DNA from: Perkinsus olseni
Taxonomy: Eukaryota; Perkinsozoa; Perkinsida; Perkinsidae
Reading direction: 5' to 3'
DNA: 64,000 nucleotides
Assembly: GCA_013115135.1 (NCBI GenBank)
Contig: JABANP010000002.1
Coordinates: forward strand, 62,001-126,000
Part shown: positions 13,549-24,699 of the stretch, one piece after another
Layout: each line of letters opens with the position of its first letter
Numbering within the stretch: the first letter of the stretch is position 1
Program-made: the position numbers and the translations under genes
Notes under the pieces: model-generated
What the model saw: only the letters and a program-made list of their open reading frames with translations
Databases searched by the model: none
Told to the model about the DNA's origin: nothing

Positions 13549-14178
13549 TGTGAATGAGGGCAGCAAACAATTCTGAAGGAACGGCGACGCACTTCTGTCA
13601 CGAACCTGGGCTCCCCCTCCTTCCGAGTGGCGTATGAATCATACGGTATGACACAGAAGTTCAGACTTCGAAGTTCAAAGTCCGAACTGGACACGGTGGC
13701 CAAGTTTTTTTGCCATTTCCACCGGAACCGAGCTCCAGACTTCACGTAAGAACGGAGAAGGCAAACATTTAACATGATTTTCTGTTCATGAGGGATTCAC
13801 TACGTAGAAGGATCCACGGAAGCAAGAGTAGAAATTCGGCGAGGCGCGCGCGAAATACGTTCCACTTGCACTCTTGCTCCCGCTGCTAGCTCCCTATACC
13901 CCACCCGAGACCCGAGACCTGAGACTCGACGCCTCATGCAACACTCGCATTGCGCCAACCTTGCCTGTTGCCCGCTTGACCAACACCCTTCGGTGCAGGA
14001 ACGAGGCTCGTTCGCGTTGTCAGACAACAGCCTACCACCAGTTCCTCGGTGACCCACGATGAGATGAGCATGCGAGTCATAAGTCATGATGACATGATGA
14101 CATTATCAGGTCTAACGGAATGTGATCTCCTGTGACTTCCAAATTGAAGCTTTTGAGAACCCCGCAGGTTTGAGATCT
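13549..14178. other. Intergenic
   Basis: Upstream of the Rab gene and downstream of the next minus-strand gene. I see only short unsupported frames and one 15-base palindrome near 13630 (CGTATGAATCATACG). Confidence 0.4.
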
Positions 14179-15113
14179 TCAGTGGTTTGAAGCTGTCGGT
14201 TGACGCACTCCGGGCACCGATCCCACGCCTATTATTGACCCTTGCTCAAAGCCACTCTGATATGATGGAAAGGTTACTCGTGACGAGCCCTGATTTGAAG
14301 CACCCGGAGAAGTTATATGCAACTCTATCAACCTGAAATGAGGCTCCGTGCCATGCCAGATCGATTCCGCCGACGAACGAATCCAGTCGACGCCCCAGTG
14401 CCTAGCGCAGCCCGAATCGGAGACCTGGACAACTCACCGCCGAACAGCCGCAACATCGGCTCCGATTTTGTTCACCTGCCAACGAAGGCCACTGTTCCCT
14501 CTCGATAGCCCCGAGGGGTGGGCATCCCACTAGAGACCTTCAGGAAGTCTGGGTACAACCTACCGTATCGCGCATTTGGTCCATTTCCCATCTCAGTGAG
14601 GCGACCTCAGCGCAGAGCTGACTCGTCGTCGCAGCGGAGCCTAAAAAATTCTTCAAGTATTCGAAAGCGAACTCCTTGGAGCTGCTACCAGGTTCAAGCG
14701 CCTCTTCCGTGGCTATGGAGGGGTCCGGACTGGGAGAGTCAAGGGCAGAGCCTTGCACTCGGAATGTTACCGCATCCCACTGTGCTGGTGCCTGGCACGA
14801 AGTCCGCTCACGAGGAGGACAGGGATCAACTCTGAAGGTTGTTACAACCCGGCTGTATGGAAGCTATCGTCCTTGGCGGGAAGCATATGGGGGAACTATC
14901 CACCTTTGTCTTCTGAGCCCAGGCGAACGGTTGCTTATTGTCGGCCTCGGTATCGCCTTCGTCAGTTGTCGCTACCAGCAGCGAGACACGTGATGTGCCT
15001 AGGAACGTTACCCCGCGTATTCGCGATGTCGCCTGAGAAAATCGCGCTGGTATTACCGAGCCAAAGCGCTGCAACCATGAGCTTACCCCCCAGGAGGTGA
15101 ATTCTTTCTCCAA
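14179..15113 (-). CDS. Uncharacterised protein with C-terminal coiled coil
   Basis: Coding blocks on the minus strand: FSQATSRIRGVTFLGTSRVS and LLVATTDEGDTEAD (15060-14900), then KEFAFEYLKNFLGSAATT through EVASLRWEMDQMRDT (14700-14560), then VNKIGADVAAVRR joined to LIELHITSPGASNQ (14490-14300), ending GVRQPTASNH at the TGA beginning at 14181. Introns between the last three blocks have good GTAGG or GTGAG donors and GCAG or TTCAG acceptors and keep frame. The helix around SLRWEMDQMRDTVNKI looks like a short coiled coil. I do not recognise the family, and the 5' end is unresolved. Confidence 0.45.
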
Positions 15114-15136
15114 GTCTACGGTTTGGATCAGCGTTA

Positions 15137-17260
15137 TTGAGCTGCCTTCGTAACTACGTCGAAAGTCTAGTGAATCAAAAAGCGCCGAAAACTTCGCTCG
15201 ACAACTGCCCTAGAGCCCGCCTTGCACTTACCGATATATCCGCGCCTGGGGCAGCGCAAAGCCTGCTGTTGCAAATAAAGGCTGAGTACAAGCCGGCGCT
15301 CCTTCAAGCCATTTCTGAAGGAGAGGCGCAACAATTCGCAGCCTTGTATGGCTGCCAGCCATATACGGTTCGAGTCTTCGAGCTCAGATCGCGAGCCGCC
15401 TCAAATCGACCTTCTCAATGGGTACGAGGGACGAAGTAATGAGTTTCCTCGACGATAATTAGTCCACTCACGTATTGGTGATCAATACGGATTCTTGCTC
15501 GCTCAACAACGGGAAGCGAGACTGCCCCTCTGCGCTCTGCATCAGCCAGTTCGAGAACACACAAGAACCTGAGGGCATCAGGGGGCACCGCTGTGATAGG
15601 CAGTAAACCCTGATAGCTCCCACACTGTAGTCGGCAACGTAACCGCGAACTCTTTCGAACTGTCCAACGGCAATGCGGGCAGAGCCGAACCATCGGGCAT
15701 CATCAATCTATGAGGGTAGAAGAAGCGCTCGAGGCAATGCTATTGTTGTGCGCCTCTTCACCTGTCTAGGGAGGCACTTTGACCCAATGAGTTCATTGAC
15801 CTGTATCAAGAAATAAATTCTGTCTGGGTAAATCGGTGGAATACGTTCCTCCGGATCCATCTCCCTGCTCGTGTGCTTCTATACGACAAACTATGATACC
15901 TACCAGATTCGATAGGTAATGACCGAGCGAGAAAACCAGGCCTCACCTTCCTCGAGCTGGGCTGCCGCAGTGACGCGACCCGAGCACAAGAATCTCCGAG
16001 CGCAACGGATGCCGTTGACGCTGGGTGAGAACCTGAACTCAGTAAGCTCGCGTTCCACGAGAATCTCCGCAAAGATGCTGTGGGGATGGTGCTGCACCAG
16101 TGCGGGACGTACACGGATAAGCCACCAGTCCCATAAACGAGGAGCTCATCAGCCCCTTCTCGGCTCCGAATACGGCAGGTGTGCGAGTGCCTTGGGGCGT
16201 CAATACGCGAAGACCGGAGTATCTCCAGCGGGTCCGCAGTCAGCTCCCTGAAAGGTGAAGCCTCTCACTCGCAAATTAAGGCGATCTTGATGAGATCACG
16301 ACGAGCTTACAGGACTGTATCTTTGCAGAGTACGATGATGCTGTTTGAAGACAGCCACTCGATACATCTCACGCTCTCATCCACCTTGCACCTGAGGCTC
16401 TAAGACTCACTCTCCGTTGCAAAGACGCTGTCTTCAAGACATCCCGAGAAGACCCGAACGACAAGTCAATGAAAGAAACCACACGGAGTTACCTCGCTGA
16501 GTCATCAATTCGGCCATCCTCTGTACTGAGAGAAGCAACTCTAACCTCCTTCGACTCGGAATCAAAGTAGCAGAGTCGGATCACCTTCAGAAGGAGCGCT
16601 CCCCTCGGTATCAAGCTATGCTACGGAGCGAGACCTACGTTATCCGAAGTATTCCCCCTGGGCTCCAGCGAGAACCTTTGACCTCCGAGCTGGAGAGACG
16701 CGACCTCCTTAGCGCTGGTGTGGCCCGCCTCGAACCTGAGACCCTGTTTCGGAATATTTCCAGCTCTGATCGCGCTTACGTAGTAAGATATGCGCAGTTC
16801 GCCGAGGGTTGTATCAACTGGATGGTGGTGCTCTCCTGATCTTCCTTCTGAATGGAGGCAAGCAAGAGGCCTTCCTACACCAATTTCAAACACGAGTTGC
16901 ATCACGTATGCGCTCAGCGATGAGTTAGCGCTACAAATCTCGCCAAAAGGGTCGCCGCGCTACCCAACTGGGCTTACCCCTCTCACCGCTCTCCGAGACC
17001 CCATTAAATTCTCGTTAATGTTCGACGCAGAAACAAGGGTGGGTGTAGTAAAGAGGGGATCGACTCGCATGGGGAACTCGGGGCATAAGAAAGACTCAAC
17101 TGAACTCTGTTCTCTGCTCGTTCTGTGGTCAGGCGTACCGGGCCGTCCTCCGAAGGACCACCTGGCCACTGCCGCGTACCGGTTATCCAGTTTATTCAAC
17201 GTGCCGAGTTACGCCCAGAGCCTCTCGAATGCTGTCGCGAAAAGAGACTCCAAAGACTAG
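15137..17260 (+). CDS. Uncharacterised plus-strand gene, frame broken several times
   Basis: A chain of plus-strand segments with strong coding character in changing frames: LLLQIKAEYKPALLQAISEG (15270), EFIDLYQEINSVWVNRWNTF followed by LRIHLPARVLLYDKL (15790-15890), TRPEHKNLRAQRMPLTLGEN (15970), ELISPFSAPNTAGVRVPWGV (16140), EALRLTLRCKDAVFKTSRED (16395), LERRDLLSAGVARLEPETLF (16690) and the C-terminal HLATAAYRLSSLFNVPSYAQ (17160-17220). Some frame changes fit 40-100 nt introns; others have no good splice pair. Either the gene has many introns I placed badly, or it is a decaying copy. No known domain was recognised. The opposite strand at 15415-15693 also reads as coding with a CPHC pair, so strand use here is uncertain. 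Confidence 0.4.
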
Positions 17261-17325
17261 CCCTGCAGAGCTCCCCGAGAGACACTCAACCCGATCCCTT
17301 CCCATCGGAAAGATGCATGTTTCCC

Positions 17326-17909
17326 TCACTGCAAGTGCTCCCTCAGCCTCGCCTCGACCCCTCGCTGGAGCATGTCCATGATCGGCGGCCAGGCCTCTTC
17401 ACTGTAGGTGTAGGGGTCGGGAATGCTCTCCTTCACAAGCATCATAACGCGGGGCTTCATCTGACCGGAGCTCAACAGCAGCACGACGGCTCTTCACCAC
17501 CCTACTCACGCCATCGACCTTCTCGTCCACCATACCCTCGAGACGCTCAACATGCCCTCTGTCCATGCCGTATACCACTCGAGCACGGCACAGCATCTCC
17601 ACAGTGAGCTGCCCAATGAGCTACTGAGCGGTGCGCCAGGAGGACCATACCTGCTTAGATCTGTGATTTCGTTCTGGTGTGGTATCGTAGCCCTGGCTAT
17701 GGAGCAGCTTCACGGCCAAGGGGTTCATCGGCTGCCCTGGACGAGCATCGAGGCCTGCCGACCTGCATGCCGGACGCTTCTCTCAAGCGGCGTGAACTGA
17801 CTCTAGCTGTTACTCGATGACGAGCGGTTCCATATTTTGCCTTGATTTCGTCAAGAGATGGTACGCGTAGTGGTGCGCTACTGCTGAGCGACAGGTGTTC
17901 CCTGTACAC
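17326..17909 (-). CDS. Uncharacterised small protein
   Basis: Exons read MYREHLSLSSSAPLRVPSLD (start near 17909), then PMNPLAVKLLHSQGYDTTPE (near 17710), then LTVEMLCRARVVYGMDRGHV (17600-17500), then MKPRVMMLVKESIPDPYTYS (17460-17390) and EEAWPPIMDMLQRGVEARLR ending HLQ at the TGA beginning at 17328. The introns between them are 40-45 nt with GT-AG ends and preserve frame. The protein is about 150-170 residues, mostly helical, without a signal peptide or membrane segment. I do not recognise it. Its 3' end faces the plus-strand gene ending at 17260. Confidence 0.5.
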
Positions 17910-18065
17910 ACGAAAAGCACGTCAATGGGTTCCGTCATGCTGAAACCTTATATGAGGACATCGGTGGTGCTCAGACTGTCTACAACGCAACCTCCTATAG
18001 ACCTCGAGAACTTGAGCGAAGTGGCTCAGGCTGGAGCATGAATTTCGTGGCGCATGCTGCTTCAT

Positions 18066-20772
18066 TCAATAATCAAACTCCTCTTCATCATCATCCCAAT
18101 CGTCATAGGAAGCATTCTTCTTCACTATGTCGTCCACAGCAATGACCTGAGCAGCAGAAGCGTTCACCTCGGCTGAAGAGTGCCCAGAGTGACCACACCG
18201 AATGCTCGGGTAATCTATCGCAGCCAAGATCCGACGACAAGCACCGTGTGTCCCATTCCTCAAGCCCCTCCTAGTAACGCATTGTTCAGCTTATATATTC
18301 TCCTGTTGGATAACATTTCCTCCGACAGGTTGCGTACTAGCGCTATATCGATGGAGGGGGATCACTCACTCCAGTCGGTCTCGTCTCCGCTCCAGTAGAG
18401 GCTGGAGGGCCGTCATCATCCGGATCGGACGGTGGAGGTGAGGGGCAATCCTCCGGGATCGACCCAACCTCGGAGTCCGATCCAACAGTAACTAGACAGC
18501 GAACGAGAGGATTCTCCCCGAGCAACGACGACGGCTCACCATCGAGCTCTCGCTGGGCTGCCAACACCAGATGAGATGAGGCCAGCTGGACCTCCGCCTG
18601 AGAGTGCAACTAGACAATATCCACCACCCTCGATGATGAACCTCCTCCTACCCGCGGGCTCGAGGGCCGTCCTTCATCCCCTGATTCGGACTCCTGCACG
18701 ATCGGAGCGGACTGACAAGTACACGGTTGTATCCGAGGAATCTTCCACGCTCTTGCCTCTTCAGCAGCCTCGGTAGTACCGAGCTCCACTATGATTTTAC
18801 TCTTCACGTGGGAAGCATCAGAGCCTGTGATGGCAGCCGGTATGAGCCATAACATAACGGAACCCCACCCGCAGACTCCGCGACCCCATCATCCTCTTCG
18901 CGGTGGCTCCCAACGGGAGGGGCCGAGAGTGTGGGCGCCTGAGAACTGCTAAGATCCGGTCTAGCAGAGCACTCGACATCATTGGTGGCGATGAAGGTCC
19001 TCGGTATGTCCAGGTCGCTGCTCAGCCCCGAGAGCTCATCGCCTTTACTCCATCGCGGGACTGCCGGGGTCTCCGGGGACGTGGCTGATGGACTCTGAGA
19101 AGTTGCCGCTGCTGACCGGACAAGACCCTCGGCAAGAGCAGCCCCACACAACGATCCTCAAGACACTTACTCCCTCTGTCGTTCCTTCTGGCCCCTCGTC
19201 AACTGGTTCACCCTGGGCGGCCTCCCTGCTGATCTCTTGCACCAGGCGCTGACTTTCGCCAGAGACGGCGGCACTTGCATCCTGCAAGAAGACATTTTAC
19301 TCACATCACCACGAAGTGCTCCACACCTCTCCAGTTCCCCCCAGTACAAGAACGACTCCCCTAGCGTCTGAGGAGTCGCTGTCGGGCTTCTGGCTGCCCG
19401 CTTCGCTCCGCTCGATTTTCTCAACACTGCCAGTACCATCAACCTGAAACGTCCCATAACTTTCCAATGCTAGCCCTCGCTTCAAACCTCTCTCGTCTTC
19501 CTATCAAAATTTTCCATGCTTCTCAGCATCTCATCCAGTCTCCGTTCCGCAGCCTCTGCACGGCCCCTCAACTCCCCCACCTCGCCCGTGACCGCCCGCA
19601 GGTCGTCCCTCAGCGCCCTCAGCTCCTCGGACACCCCTGCCACCCCATCAACAGCCCTCATCTTATCAATCAATTCCCTCTCATCTGCCTCCAACCGACC
19701 AACTCTTCTCTCTATCCCCTCCTCCCACCCGTCCTCCTCTGTGTACCGATGCCACAGCTCCGCCAACTTCTGTCTGTCCTGCACCAGACTCTCCTCGATC
19801 ATCGCTATGACGTCCTCGCACCCCCTGTTACCCCAGAGCTCATCCAGCTTCCGACCGTCCCTCTCGAAGATGGCGTCAAACAAATCCAGCTGATCCATCA
19901 CCTTAGCCATCTTCCCCTCGAGCAGCGTCACCCTTTTGTCCCCCTGGCCCGCCACCCCGGTCGACCGCATCTTTCTCCACATTACGTTGGAGGACAGCCG
20001 CGAGCTTCTTCTCAAACTCCGGCCCTCCACAGGTTGCTGTTCTTCGGGCCTCCGTCAACTCCCTCTTCGTCTCCACGACCAACTCCCCCAACTTGGTCTC
20101 CTGCTCGCCCACCTGACTGGCCAAGGCAGCCAGACTGCTGGAGAGGGCATCTGAAAGAGAGAAGCATAAGAAGGGAAGCAACGTCCTCGTACTACCGATC
20201 CTAGACTCCCTTCGAGCCCTATCATTCGCCAGTGACTCCACGGCGCCTCTCAACGACAGCATCTCTTCCTCCGACCACCCTCGGTCCTCAACTTCCCGCT
20301 GTAGCCTCCCCACGGCCTCCTCCTGGCCACTCACTGTCCTCCTCACCCGAGCCAGGGAGCCCTCCACGACCTCGATGGAGGAGTCCATCTTCGGCGAGAT
20401 GTCCCCCATTTTCTTCTCGACGTTCGCAAGCCTCAACAAAATCGATTCCTCAACAGCCCGCTGAAAGCCCTCCAGCTTCGCATCAAGCGCCTTCTCAATA
20501 CTGTCCAGCCTCATCCGCAGATTCCTGTCCACTGTACTCATCTCGTCCCGCGTAACAGCCCTTCTGCCCTCTGCGTCCCCGACCGGACGACGAGTAGGTG
20601 CGCTGTCCGCAATGCCGTCCGCCCCGATGGATTGCCGTCTACAGTCGTTCCTCACGGATTCCATCTCCGTGCGCATGCTCGACAGCTCGCCCAGCACCTT
20701 CCTCTCTAGAGCCGAGGTAGAGACGGTCAACTCACTGAAGAGGTCCCTAGAGGTAGCGGCCTGAGCCTGCAA
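18066..20772 (-). CDS. Coiled-coil protein with acidic C-terminal tail (C-terminal part of a longer gene?)
   Basis: From 20772 to about 19480 the minus strand encodes a long heptad-repeat coiled coil (for example LGELSSMRTEMESVRNDCRR, RLDSIEKALDAKLEGFQRAV, VSEELRALRDDLRAVTGEVG). A 45-nt intron with a pyrimidine-rich acceptor interrupts it near 20160-20205, and there is a frame change near 19960. After another intron near 19480 come Ser/Asp-rich exons (EKIERSEAGSQKPDSDSSDA; SDSEVGSIPEDCPSPPPSDP) and a tail of Asp and Glu ending DDDEEEFDY at the stop at 18066. Such architecture is typical of structural or centrosomal proteins, but no family is recognised. It may be one gene with the segment at 20.8-22.7 kb. 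Confidence 0.55.
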
Positions 20773-20799
20773 GGACTCGACTTCTTCAAAATGCTGGCA

Positions 20800-22713
20800 A
20801 TGGGTAGCCTACATTCTTGACACCCCGTAGGTCGTGCACCAGGGCATCGATAGCCTCCTGCTGTCGGAGCATGCTGGAGCTCACATCATACCTAGACCAG
20901 GAGGGACGAGCGTACGAGAGATGCCGAGCCTAGGGATCGATCCTGGGATCGTTATCCATGGAGGTTTATGCTCGACCCTGGATGCCGCTTACGATACCAC
21001 ACATGCCACTATTCGTTTGACCCTCCCTCTCCCGCCATTACTTCGCTGCTGCTGGCCTTGAATCCGGAACCGGCGACTCCGTCACACTTGGTCGAGGAAA
21101 GGAACGGTGTGCCTGCAGTCCGGTATGTCCACCTGTGCAGGTTCGAACCCCGGAGAAGACACCTCAGAGAATGCTCCAAAGCTGCCGAAAAGTGAGCTGG
21201 GAAGGTCCCGTCCAGGTGACCTCGGCGGCCCCCTCCCTATCTCCATCAGATGCTTGTCCGTCTCTGCCAGTATCTTGGCAATAGCGTTCCGATCGTACCT
21301 ACCCACCGAGCCTCTCCACCCAGGGCCGCGAGTCCTCCCTACATCTTGTATGCTAGAGGTGAGGCACCGCGGACAGAGGGAAGGAAATCCAAACACGCGA
21401 GGCCCTCCCATCACCACCACTGAACCCAACCGATTCAGTCATCATCGGAAACATCAGACCATCGGCCTCGCAGACGAGGACCAGCGTATCCTCAGACCAC
21501 CGTCCATGCCCCCTTTGTCACGCTCCCGTCGTAATACCCTCGCCAGCACCTTCTCTCGTCCATCCTCCCCCTCGAACGCTTTCTTTGTATCCCTACTCCG
21601 AATCAGTCCTCCGCCGTAGTCCAGCTCTTGGATCCTGATTTTCCTTTTCTTGTGTTGCCCTGCTCCCCCGCCCGCTCACTCCCTCCAGCTGCTGTAGTCC
21701 GACAGGCTTCGGGTCCTTAGTACCATCACGCGTCCTCCGCCACGTGTTGATGGGCTGCCCCTCCCCAACATACCCAAACTCCTTCGCGCTGGGCAGCGTC
21801 CGAGCGAAGACCCTCGACCTAGCACAGTCGGTTTCGAAAAGGTCGCTTCCACGCCAGCTGCCGTGGATTCTGAGAGCGGCAGCAGGGATGCCCTCCTGGC
21901 CTTGACCGTGTGCGATGTTCACCTATCGAAGGCCTCCTTAGCCACTTCAGGAAAAATCTCCGACGGCGGTTCCCTATTGGACCGCACAAGCTTGGTACCG
22001 ATCTCGACTCGTTTATAGAAGGTGGTTCCCAAGGCCTAACAGGGCATTCTTAGAAAAAGCAAGAGAATGTACCGACTGTGGGAATCGAACCAAGACCCCA
22101 CCTTCGCCAGAGTTGATAAGGCCATGAGCTGCGGCACTTTGTCGTACGCGTAGACCCTGGGCTGCTTCTGGTTCGCGAGTGTGGCGGGTATCTCCTCCCC
22201 AGGCGTATGCGGATAGAGTGAGTGCTGGACCCGATACCTCCCTCGTGCCAGGAAGGGCAAGCCATGGACCAGCGCCTGACCGCCGGGGATGGATTCTCTC
22301 TTCAGAGAGTCGACTCTCACGATGTCCTTCTCCTTCAGACTGAAGTAGTTCAACGCCTTCACCGCACTATTGGCCAAACCCAGTGGGTCCGTCGCCCAAG
22401 GCCTCAGGAGAATGACGATCTCCGACTCCGAGATGTCCCCTGAGAGCGATCAGTTCCGTCCCACAGAGCAGCATCCGCTCAAGACGAGACCAGTGAAATT
22501 CTCATGCCCAAAAGAACACGGCAGTCGATACTGCAGACTGTTGAGTTCGGGCAGTCGACTGTAAACGATTTGCGACAACTTCCTGTCCAACCGATTCTCT
22601 GAGGCAGCATAGAGGGGTGCTCGAAGAATATGCACGGCCAGTCTCCCTTCGGAGGCAAATTGTGAGAAGTTGTGGGCCACCTTCCTAATGTTGCTTCTTA
22701 TTCCCATACTCAA
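20800..22713 (-). CDS. Uncharacterised protein, possibly the N-terminal part of the coiled-coil gene
   Basis: The first block (22713-22450) starts MSMGIRSNIRKVAHNFSQFA and continues DRKLSQIVYSRLPELNSLQY. It runs on as SGDISESEIVILLRPWATDP and ANSAVKALNYFSLKEKDIVR (22440-22300) up to VPQLMALSTLAK. A 53-nt intron (22101-22049) follows, then YKRVEIGTKLVRSNREPPSE (22010-21940), VFARTLPSAKEFGYVGEGQP (21810), FEGEDGREKVLARVLRRERD (21570) and RYDRNAIAKILAETDKHLME (21300-21240). All blocks are on one strand and in order. No domain is recognised. The intron at 22049-22101 carries a perfect tRNA B-box sequence. Confidence 0.5.
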
Positions 22714-22759
22714 CCCTCGACACCACGGCCGACTGACCTAGCACTGGGGAGGTGCTACT

Positions 22760-23950
22760 CCAAGACGTGAAATCCTCAGGACCCCTCTCTGAGCCGTCCC
22801 CGTGCCTGTCAACTGCAACGTTAAGGGAGCTGATGAGCTCACTGATGGCAACTCACATCCGTATCCACTCTATGAACTGTCGTCCTACTGTGCACCTCTG
22901 GCTGGCCAGGCCGAGGAGGATAAACCGAGGCCGGGTATAGGAATAGATACTCATAGTTCTTTTGCTCCTTGAGAAACTACGGAAGAGCGCGGGGCATGAA
23001 GACAGGGGCTGCTGATTCGATATAATCCTAGTGGTGGTGAACTCCCTTTTTCTCTAAGGCTTCGTCAACTCGACACCGCAGGAACTTTGGGAATAGTTAC
23101 AGGAAGAAGGTTGTGAACATTGATGCGGCTGTCATAAAGATGAAAGCTGACGCGACGAAAGCAACAACAACAACTGCCCTTCTCCCGACCATCACCAATG
23201 GCTCGCATGGCGACGATCAGCGCTCATAGCGGGCTAACCTGGAGCAGCTGCAAGCAGAACAGCTCCGCAGACAGCTGTATCAATCTTCTGTGCTTCTCAC
23301 GGAGCATTCAGCCTGCGGCCTTGAGAATAGATGCGACTGGGAACGCTTAGAAAAGCTCAGACTCTCAGAGAGAAATCAAAACAGACACGATGCGATCCAC
23401 CCGAGCACCATGCCGTTCTAGACTGCCAATACACGAAAAACAACATCGCAGTGTCTTACATTCCACCCAATACCACTCGCTGACGACATCGTGACCGGGT
23501 GTGCACCACGACGCCTTGAGCTGCCCCCAGTCTCGCCCTCGCCCACTCCGAACCCTTCCCCGCTGTTTCTCTCCGACCTCACGATCGGGAAAGAATTCGA
23601 CCTTATGAAGGCTCCCAGCTGCTAGGCTATTCTGCCCCTTATCGGAGCACGCCGTCGCCGAGCAGGCCCTGTCAGAACCAGCGCACCAATATGGCTATCT
23701 TATACCTCACTCCATACAGACAGGTCGAGCCAGGACACATGCTCAATAGCAAGAGGCCCCTTAAAAACCTAGTTATTGCCTCATAGTGATAACGAACTTC
23801 TCCATTGCAGGCTGCAACACGACAGCCGAGGTCAGTAGGCATTCCACACAACAACACAGAGGCATTCACATCAACACATCCCTGAACCCCCTATAACAGC
23901 ATGGCAAAAATGAGATGACAGCAACTATTCGACTGTCACTGGCTCGGAGT
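22760..23950. other. Gene-poor stretch
   Basis: No convincing coding block on either strand. One short run of CAA repeats near 23162 and pyrimidine-rich segments near 23530 were noted. It separates two minus-strand genes. Confidence 0.4.
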
Positions 23951-23952
23951 CA

Positions 23953-24691
23953 TCACATCATCTCCTGCAACAGGTACAGAACGCGGTCAAGACGGTCGCC
24001 TGGACTCAGAGATATGGGGCCGTCCAAGTGACTGTGAGTGACAGTCATTTCCGAGTCTCGCATATGCGGGAAAAGGCCTGTGAGAAGATAACGGTACGAA
24101 CCACACAATTGGGCGAAGGTGTATTTCGCTGCCATGGCCCTCATCACAGCCGAGCAAGCTTCCCCAACCTCGGGGAACTCCGAGGGATACAGGCATCTTC
24201 TCCCGGAGGCAGCCGGTCTGCCAGCAGCAGAGTCGAGTGCGCTTTGATGAGGATGGAATATTGAGGCGTTCAGCTTTGTGAATGGATCAACTTCATCACG
24301 ATCAGGGAAAGTAATGGTAGCCTTGTTCCTTCTCGGAAGAAATGTAAACAAAACTTCCTCGTCCGGTTCATCATAGCTGAATAATGAAGACCTCCCAACG
24401 ACAGACCTAGGTACCTTCTTACGATGTCCAGAAAGCAGACCGATTCCCATCTTTCGGACAATGAACAACGCTTGTTCGAGGTATACCATCAGTGACTCTT
24501 ATATGCACCGATTCGCGATCTTCGCCATACTTGCCGTTGCTATACCCGCAGAGGAGTTTATTCGTGTCGACGTAGAACATCGCAGTGTTCCGAATGGGAG
24601 GGTAGTCCTGAGAAAGAAGCGGGCCCAGAGTTCGTGACTGTCGTCGGAAGGTCATTAATGGAGTTTCCCCTCTGAACCCTAGGAGATTCAC
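23953..24691 (-). CDS. Uncharacterised protein
   Basis: The main exon (24440-23953) reads GIGLLSGHRKKVPRSVVGRS, EVLFTFLPRRNKATITFPDR, VGEACSAVMRAMAAKYTFAQ and LCGSYRYLLTGLFPHMRDSE, ending YLLQEMM at a stop. The upstream exon (about 24680-24500) reads NTAMFYVDTNKLLCGYSNGK; a 46-nt GT-AG intron ending just before the ATG of MGIGLL joins the two in frame. No signal peptide or membrane helix is visible. Not recognised. Confidence 0.5.
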
Positions 24692-24699
24692 CGGTAAAT

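Noticed and set aside
19467..20204. Plus-strand open frame of 245 codons over the coiled-coil gene
   Set aside because: It is the antisense shadow of a Glu/Leu/Arg-rich coiled coil, giving Pro/Leu/Ser-rich nonsense.
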